DNA of 6,960 nt from an uncultured Eubacterium sp. Lineage in GTDB: Bacteria > Bacillota > Clostridia > Oscillospirales > Acutalibacteraceae. Below the pieces are notes generated by a model, which saw only the letters and a program-made list of their open reading frames with translations, was not told the DNA's origin and did not search any database. Location: assembly GCA_910577215.1 (NCBI GenBank), contig CAJTMQ010000006.1, positions 16,006 through 22,965 of the forward strand. Reading direction: 5' to 3'. A program made the position numbers and the translations under genes. This document shows, piece after piece, positions 1-4,811 of the stretch. The stretch's first letter is position 1, and each line of letters begins with the position of its first letter.

Positions 1-205
1 CTTTTCCGCTTTTTTCAATGATTTCCTCAAGTGAAAGTCCGTCATATTCGCCGCCGATTACCGTGCTCTTTCCGTCCTTGTGGCAGGAAAGCATCCAACC
101 CTCAGCTATCGGCTCAATATCACATTCATAACCAAAATCGTCACGAAGTCTTGTTCCGCCCCAGATATAGTCTTTAAATACAGGTTTTAATTTTAAAATA
201 TCCAT
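1..205 (-). CDS. manA: Class I mannose-6-phosphate isomerase, N-terminal fragment
   Basis: The gene runs off the left edge of the window and 68 codons are visible. The enzyme interconverts mannose 6-phosphate and fructose 6-phosphate in the cytoplasm, using zinc. The fragment begins MDILKLKPVFKDYIWGG and continues with TRLRDDFGYE (residues 18-27), IAEGWMLSCHKDG (33-45) and a GEYDGLSLEEII segment (52-63). This is the typical N-terminus of the short Firmicutes-type ManA, where the WGG and E-x-W-x-x-S motifs are conserved. The zinc-binding motifs would lie further downstream, outside the window. The ATG at 205-203 has a GAAGGA ribosome site (220-215) nine bases upstream and a good promoter behind it. 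The gene is divergent from the plus-strand operon. I assign the family from the motif pattern only; completeness cannot be judged. Confidence 0.85.
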   Translation of the reverse strand, partial: MDILKLKPVFKDYIWGGTRLRDDFGYECDIEPIAEGWMLSCHKDGKSTVIGGEYDGLSLEEIIEKSGK

Positions 206-238
206 AGTATTATTTCCTTCAGAGTAAAGTTTTACAAT

Positions 239-267
239 ACTATATCAAAATTTTGCTTCACATTCAA
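239..267 (-). promoter_or_regulatory. Predicted sigma-A promoter of manA
   Basis: On the minus strand a -35 element TTGAAT (267-262) is followed by a 17-base spacer and a -10 element TATAGT (244-239). The TG of an extended -10 sits one base before the -10 hexamer. Transcription would begin near 232, giving a short leader of about 27 bases that contains the GAAGGA ribosome site. The -35 element shares base 262 with the -35 element of the opposing promoter. Confidence 0.65.
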
Positions 268-285
268 GCCGCTTTAGTGTAAAAT
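257..285 (+). promoter_or_regulatory. Predicted sigma-A promoter of the ABC-F gene
   Basis: TTCACA (257-262), a 17-base spacer and TAAAAT (280-285) each differ from consensus by one base. Transcription would start near 292, leaving a leader of about 24 bases with the TGAGG ribosome site at 301-305. A closer match to the -10 consensus, TATAAT at 291-296, has no acceptable -35 at the right distance and would start transcription inside the ribosome site, so I prefer the pair given here. Confidence 0.55.
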
Positions 286-315
286 ATCATTATAATTTTT
301 TGAGGTATAAATAAT

Positions 316-2205
316 ATGTCGGTAGTAAGTGTGCAGAATTTAACATTATCTTTTGGTGAAAACACTCTTTTTAAGGGTGTTTCCTTTGATATTTATGAAA
401 AGGATAAGGTTGGTTTTGTTGGTGCAAACGGTGCAGGCAAAACATCTCTTTTCAAGGTGCTGAAAGGTGAATATCTGCCTGACAGCGGCGGCTGCTTTAT
501 AGGCAAAAATGTTAAAATAGGATATATGGAGCAGCATACCTGCTCGAATAATAAAACCGTTTATGATGAGCTTATTTCGGTTTTTAATGATTTGATTAAA
601 ATGGAAAAGCAGCTTGAGGATATCGCAGCAGAGCTTACTCAAAATGCAACGGATGAGCTTATTGCAAAGCAGGATTTTTTTACGAATGAATTTCAGGCAA
701 ACGGCGGCTTAACGTATAAGAGTTTAACACGTTCAAGTCTTATAGGTCTTGGTTTTGACGAAAAGGATTTTGATATGCCCACATCAAAGCTTTCCGGCGG
801 GCAGAAATCAAAGCTTATTCTTGCTAAGCTTCTGCTTTCAAAGGCTGATTTGCTTTTGCTTGATGAGCCTACCAATCATCTTGATATAAGTGCGGTTGAA
901 TGGCTTGAGAGCTTTCTGTCTTCTTTTTCGGGTGCCTTTATTGTTATCTCTCATGACAGATATTTTCTTGATAAGGTTACAGATAAAACGATTGAGATAG
1001 AAAATAATAAGCTGCGTTCCTATAAAGGTAATTACTCCGAATTTCTTGTGAAAAAAGAAGCGGAACAAAAGGCCATTGAAGAAAAATACGAGCTTGATTT
1101 AAAGGAAATAGAACGCCTTGAGGGTATTATTGCGCAGCAAAGGCAGTGGAACAGAGAGAAAAATATAAAAACCGCTGAAAGCAAGGAGAAGGTTATTGAA
1201 AGAATCAAGGCACAGATGGTTGTTCCTGATGCAAAGGTGCAGAAAATCAGATTTGATTTCACACCTAAATGTGTTTCGGGTGATGATGTGCTTGATGTTT
1301 TTGAGCTTTCCAAATCCTTTGGTGATAAAAAGATTTTTGAAAATGTTTCTTTTCAGATAAAAAAGGGGCAGCGTGTATTTCTTTTAGGTGATAACGGCTG
1401 CGGAAAAACAACATTGCTTAAAATTTTAATGCAGGATTATTTTCCGGAAAGTGGCAAATTCAAATTCGGTGCCAATCTTTTCACGGGATATTTTGATCAG
1501 GTTCAGGCTAAACTTGATTTAAGCAAAACCGCAATTGATGAGGTATGGTCGGCATTTCCTCACCTTACCGAAACGAGAGTAAGAAATGCACTTGCTGCAT
1601 TTTTGTTTAAGGGTGATGAGGTTTATAAGGTGCTTGAAAAATGCTCGGGCGGTGAACGTGCAAGAATAGCACTTTTAAAGCTTATGCTCGGTCAGTTTAA
1701 CTTTCTTCTGCTCGATGAGCCTACAAATCACCTTGATGCCTTTTCGAGAGAAGAACTTGAAAATACACTTCTTAACTACAGCGGCACTATGCTTATTGTT
1801 TCACATGACAGATACTTTATCAATAAGCTGGCAACCTCAATAATTGAGCTGACTCCGAACGGTGTTAATACGTATCTCGGCAACTATGATGATTATGCTG
1901 AAAAACGTTTTGTTGCAGAGGAAAAAACAAAAAAGGAAAAGCCTGTTAAGGTTAATGATTATAAACTGAAAAAGGAAAGAGCAAGTGCGCTCAGAAAGCT
2001 GAATACACGACTTTCAAGACTTGAAGAAGAAATTGAACAGGCAGAAGAAAAAACTGTAATGCTTGAAGAATCATTAAGTGCAAATCCGCCTTATGAAGAG
2101 CTTTTGGAAATAACAAAGCAGCTTGAAGAAATAACTGCAAAAAGGGATGCCCTTTATGAGGAGTGGGAACAGGTTTCCGAAGAATTGACAAGCCTTTCCG
2201 ATTAA
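316..2205 (+). CDS. ABC-F family ATPase (YdiF/Uup-like translation factor)
   Basis: This is a soluble twin-ATPase protein of 629 residues with no membrane segments. ABC-F proteins act at the ribosomal E site, and some protect against ribosome-targeting drugs. Domain 1 has Walker A GANGAGKT (36-43), signature LSGGQ (159-163), Walker B ending in LLDEP (181-185, catalytic Glu184) and switch His213. A charged helical linker (about 240-310) matches the ABC-F P-site tRNA-interaction arm. Domain 2 has Walker A GDNGCGKT (358-365), an unusual signature CSGGE (443-447), LLLDEP (464-469, Glu468) and His497. A Lys/Glu-rich C-terminal coiled coil spans about 545-625, as in YdiF and Uup. The ATG has TGAGG ten bases upstream. 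No terminator separates it from the next gene, so read-through is likely, although a strong new promoter lies across its 3' end. A housekeeping role seems likelier than resistance, but sequence alone does not settle this. Confidence 0.93.
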   Translation: MSVVSVQNLTLSFGENTLFKGVSFDIYEKDKVGFVGANGAGKTSLFKVLKGEYLPDSGGCFIGKNVKIGYMEQHTCSNNKTVYDELISVFNDLIKMEKQLEDIAAELTQNATDELIAKQDFFTNEFQANGGLTYKSLTRSSLIGLGFDEKDFDMPTSKLSGGQKSKLILAKLLLSKADLLLLDEPTNHLDISAVEWLESFLSSFSGAFIVISHDRYFLDKVTDKTIEIENNKLRSYKGNYSEFLVKKEAEQKAIEEKYELDLKEIERLEGIIAQQRQWNREKNIKTAESKEKVIERIKAQMVVPDAKVQKIRFDFTPKCVSGDDVLDVFELSKSFGDKKIFENVSFQIKKGQRVFLLGDNGCGKTTLLKILMQDYFPESGKFKFGANLFTGYFDQVQAKLDLSKTAIDEVWSAFPHLTETRVRNALAAFLFKGDEVYKVLEKCSGGERARIALLKLMLGQFNFLLLDEPTNHLDAFSREELENTLLNYSGTMLIVSHDRYFINKLATSIIELTPNGVNTYLGNYDDYAEKRFVAEEKTKKEKPVKVNDYKLKKERASALRKLNTRLSRLEEEIEQAEEKTVMLEESLSANPPYEELLEITKQLEEITAKRDALYEEWEQVSEELTSLSD

Positions 2206-2213
2206 TTTATAAT
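2185..2213 (+). promoter_or_regulatory. Perfect-consensus sigma-A promoter for the flavoprotein-cmk-plsC-ispH-rpsA operon
   Basis: TTGACA (2185-2190) and TATAAT (2208-2213) both match consensus at all six positions and are separated by the optimal 17 bases. The -35 element coincides with codons 624-625 of the ABC-F gene and the spacer contains its TAA stop. Transcription would start near 2219-2220, about 22 bases before the ATG at 2242. That leader contains the AGAGGT ribosome site (2232-2237). The element is strong on sequence grounds; activity is inferred. Confidence 0.78.
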
Positions 2214-2241
2214 TGTGTAAATAATAATTTCAGAGGTTTTA

Positions 2242-3465
2242 ATGAAAAAAATTGTAATTATCGGTGCAGGTGCATCAGGCTTGATGGCCGCTGCCGAAAG
2301 TGCAAAAAAAGGTAATGATGTTACCGTAATAGAAAAAATGCAGCGCCCTGCAAGAAAGGTTCTTATTTCGGGAAAAGGCAGATGTAATGTAACAAATGCC
2401 TGCTTTGATATGGAGGAACTTATTTCAAATGTACCCACCAATCCAAGGTTTCTTTATTCGGCATTTTCAAATTTTATGCCGTATGACACCATTGCCTTTC
2501 TTGAAGAAATGGGCGTTGAAACAAAGATTGAAAGGGGAAACAGAGTTTTTCCCGTTTCTGATAAAGCGGTTGATATTGTTGATGCACTTGTTAGGAATGC
2601 GAAAAACTGCGGAGTCAAAATTATAACAGGTACAGCAAAAGCATTTGAATTTGAAAATAATCTTGTAAAAGCAGTTGTTCTTGAGGATAAAAGCCGAATA
2701 GAGTGCGATGCTGCGGCAGTCTGCACAGGCGGCAAAAGCTATCCGGCAACAGGCTCAACAGGTGACGGATACACACTTGCAAGGTCTGCCGGTCATACGA
2801 TTATCCGCATCAGACCAAGCCTTGTTCCGCTTGTATGCAGTAATAATTTTATTCCCAAGCTTCAGGGATTAAGCCTTAAAAATATTTCTGTGAAATTGCA
2901 GAAAGATAATAAAACTATATATACAGACTTTGGCGAAATGCTTTTTACACATTTCGGAATAAGCGGTCCCGTGGTGCTTTCCGCATCAAGTCATATCAGA
3001 GATATTAAGGACGGTAAATATAAAATAATTCTGGATTTAAAGCCCGCTTTGGATGAAAGTATGCTTGATAAAAGAATTCAGCGTGATTTTCTTGAGTATA
3101 ATAATAAAGATTTTATTAATTCTCTTTCTGCATTACTGCCTAAAAAGCTGATTCCTGTTATTGTATCCTTAAGCGGTATTGAACCGTCAAGAAAGGTAAA
3201 TGAAATCAACAGGCAGGAAAGAAAAAATCTTGGCAGGCTGATTAAAAATCTTGAATTATACATATCTGATTTATATGATATTGAAGCTGCAATTGTAACA
3301 GGCGGCGGTATTGATGTTAAGGAAATAAATCCGAAAACAATGCAGTCAAGGCTTGTTGAAAATCTGTATTTTGCCGGCGAGGTAATAGATGTTGATGCCT
3401 ATACAGGTGGCTTTAATCTTCAGATAGCCTTTTCAACAGGTGTTTTATGCGGTCAGAATATGTAA
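2242..3465 (+). CDS. FAD-dependent flavoprotein of the HI0933/BaiN (YhiN) family
   Basis: This is a cytoplasmic flavoprotein of 407 residues, the usual length for the family, which is also called NAD(P)/FAD-dependent or 'aminoacetone oxidase family' in databases. An N-terminal Rossmann motif GAGASG (8-13) follows a hydrophobic strand, with a Glu (residue 31) placed to bind the FAD ribose. The family hallmark RKVLISGKGRCNVTN lies at 38-52. Also visible are CTGGKSYPATGSTGDGY (161-177), GEMLFTHFGISGP (231-243) and the C-terminal FAD-contact region with TGGGID (353-358), FAGEVIDVDAYTGGFNLQ (377-394) and a final helix. BaiN itself was assigned to bile-acid reduction, but most relatives lack a proven substrate, so I assign no reaction. 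The gene is first in the operon, 24 bases before cmk, with ribosome site AGAGGT five bases before the ATG. Confidence 0.9.
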   Translation: MKKIVIIGAGASGLMAAAESAKKGNDVTVIEKMQRPARKVLISGKGRCNVTNACFDMEELISNVPTNPRFLYSAFSNFMPYDTIAFLEEMGVETKIERGNRVFPVSDKAVDIVDALVRNAKNCGVKIITGTAKAFEFENNLVKAVVLEDKSRIECDAAAVCTGGKSYPATGSTGDGYTLARSAGHTIIRIRPSLVPLVCSNNFIPKLQGLSLKNISVKLQKDNKTIYTDFGEMLFTHFGISGPVVLSASSHIRDIKDGKYKIILDLKPALDESMLDKRIQRDFLEYNNKDFINSLSALLPKKLIPVIVSLSGIEPSRKVNEINRQERKNLGRLIKNLELYISDLYDIEAAIVTGGGIDVKEINPKTMQSRLVENLYFAGEVIDVDAYTGGFNLQIAFSTGVLCGQNM

Positions 3466-3489
3466 TATATATATGAGGAGATATACTAA

Positions 3490-4149
3490 ATGATAAATGT
3501 TGCCATAGACGGTCCTGCAGGAGCGGGAAAAAGCACAATTGCTAAGGCTGCGTCAAAAAAACTCGGCTTTATTTATGTTGATACAGGTGCTTTGTACAGA
3601 GCAATTGCGTTAAATGCAGTAAGAAATAATGTTTTGAATGATGACAGCGGGCTTGTTAAAATGCTTGAAAGCACATCCGTTAAGCTTCAGTTTGATGCAA
3701 GCGGCAGCCAGTGTGTGATTTTAAACGGTGAAGACGTTTCCTCACTTATTCGCACACCTGAAATTTCAATGGGTGCTTCAAAGGTTTCAAGTGTTCCTGC
3801 AGTGCGTGAGTTTTTGCTCGGCTTGCAAAGAGATATTGCCAAAAGCAATAATGTGATTATGGACGGCAGAGATATAGGAACCGTTGTTCTGCCGAATGCA
3901 GATGTAAAGATTTTTCTTACCGCTTCACCTGAATGCAGAGCGGAAAGAAGATATAAGGAGCTTATTGAAAAGGGTGAAAGTGTTACCTTTGAAGCTGTAC
4001 TGGCCGATGTTAACCAAAGAGATTATCAGGACAGCCACCGTGAAATTGCGCCTATGAAGCCTTGCGAGGATTCCGTAATGGCAGATACCACGGGAAAAAC
4101 GCTTGAAGAGAGCACCGAAATGATTATAAAAATTATAAAAGGGGAATAG
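3490..4149 (+). CDS. cmk: Cytidylate kinase
   Basis: The protein has 219 residues, normal for bacterial (d)CMP kinase, which phosphorylates CMP and dCMP to the diphosphates with ATP in the cytoplasm. The P-loop GPAGAGKST is at 8-16. The CMP-binding segment YVDTGALYRA is at 29-38. The conserved MDGRDIGTVVLPNAD is at 124-138. The LID-region arginines fall in ECRAERRYKE (148-157), and the RDxxDxxR-type motif spans 177-184, followed by AP (187-188). All the expected catalytic and CMP-binding positions appear intact. A GAGGAG ribosome site (3475-3480) lies nine bases before the ATG. The stop is only two bases from the plsC start, indicating co-translation. A cmk gene close upstream of an S1 gene is also found in E. 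coli and B. subtilis. Confidence 0.97.
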   Translation: MINVAIDGPAGAGKSTIAKAASKKLGFIYVDTGALYRAIALNAVRNNVLNDDSGLVKMLESTSVKLQFDASGSQCVILNGEDVSSLIRTPEISMGASKVSSVPAVREFLLGLQRDIAKSNNVIMDGRDIGTVVLPNADVKIFLTASPECRAERRYKELIEKGESVTFEAVLADVNQRDYQDSHREIAPMKPCEDSVMADTTGKTLEESTEMIIKIIKGE

Positions 4150-4151
4150 TT

Positions 4152-4811
4152 ATGAAGGATTTTGATTACTCCGTTGTTAAGCATTATAGATTTTATGGGT
4201 TTGTTAAAAATGTTTTCGGACCCATATTCAAGGTGATGTATAAACTGAAATTCAAGGGGCTTGAAAATGTCCCCGATAACAATGATGAAAGATACATAGT
4301 TGCTGTAAATCATACAAGTGCATTTGACCCTGTTTTTGTTTCAATTCCAAAAAATGTTCCGCCGCTTCACTTTATGGCAAAGGTGGAGCTTTTCAAAAAT
4401 CCGATTGTCGGTTGGGTTATCAAGCATTTATACGGCTTTCCCGTAAAACGCGGCAAGGGTGATACCTCAGCGCTTGAATACGGTGAAAAGATTATTAAAG
4501 AGGGGCACGTTATGGCTATCTGCCCTGAGGGAAAAAGAGTTAAGGATAAAAACGGTGTTCCGCAAAGAGCAAAATCAGGTGTTGCAATAATTGCAAAGGC
4601 TACTAATGCTTCTGTTTTGCCTGTTGCCATCTGCTGTGACGGACCTATCAAGGCGGGCAAACAGGTTACGGTATCTTACGGAAAAATGCTTTCTCTTTCA
4701 GATTTGGGTCTTGATAAAGAAGATGTTGCAACAAGTGATATTAAAAAAGCAGCCAATATGGTAATGGATAATATTTTTGCACTTTGGGAGGCAGAGAGAA
4801 ATGCAGATTAG
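4152..4811 (+). CDS. plsC: 1-acyl-sn-glycerol-3-phosphate acyltransferase
   Basis: This member of the PlsC/LPLAT family has 219 residues and transfers an acyl group to lysophosphatidic acid to give phosphatidic acid at the inner face of the membrane. The catalytic HX4D motif is NHTSAFD (53-59, His54 and Asp59). Block II is GFPVKRG (95-101) and block III is CPEGKR (124-129), where the usual FPEGTR has Cys and Lys. Block IV is VLPV (156-159). An amphipathic or hydrophobic N-terminal stretch (about 12-32) may help membrane association, but I see no clear transmembrane helix. The ribosome site AAAAGGGG (4137-4144) lies inside the end of cmk. The last 11 bases overlap the start of ispH-rpsA. The exact acyl donor and acceptor preference cannot be read from sequence. 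Confidence 0.92.
   Translation: MKDFDYSVVKHYRFYGFVKNVFGPIFKVMYKLKFKGLENVPDNNDERYIVAVNHTSAFDPVFVSIPKNVPPLHFMAKVELFKNPIVGWVIKHLYGFPVKRGKGDTSALEYGEKIIKEGHVMAICPEGKRVKDKNGVPQRAKSGVAIIAKATNASVLPVAICCDGPIKAGKQVTVSYGKMLSLSDLGLDKEDVATSDIKKAANMVMDNIFALWEAERNAD
4786..4803 (+). promoter_or_regulatory. Ribosome binding site and start codon fixing the ispH-rpsA start
   Basis: GGGAGG (4786-4791) is nine bases before the ATG at 4801. Starting here gives MQIRLAKTAGFCFGVDRAV, the normal IspH N-terminus. An in-frame ATG eight codons upstream, at 4777, has no ribosome site and would add residues foreign to the family, so it is not used here. Both the ribosome site and the start codon lie within the plsC coding sequence. 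Confidence 0.85.

Noticed and set aside
291..296. TATAAT as the -10 of the ABC-F promoter
   Set aside because: No -35-like hexamer lies 16-18 bases upstream, and the resulting start near 303 would destroy the ribosome site.
856..1750. Direct DNA repeats around the two DEPTNHLD segments of the ABC-F gene
   Set aside because: They reflect the two homologous ATPase domains under protein conservation and are not a separate repeat element.
316..2205. ABC-F gene as an antibiotic-resistance determinant
   Set aside because: The C-terminal coiled coil and overall form fit housekeeping YdiF/Uup-like proteins, and there is no leader-peptide attenuator or mobile context in the short 5' leader.
4777..4803. 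Upstream in-frame ATG at 4777 as the ispH-rpsA start
   Set aside because: It has no ribosome site, lies inside plsC and adds eight residues not found in IspH; the ATG at 4801 has GGGAGG at the right distance and gives the family N-terminus.
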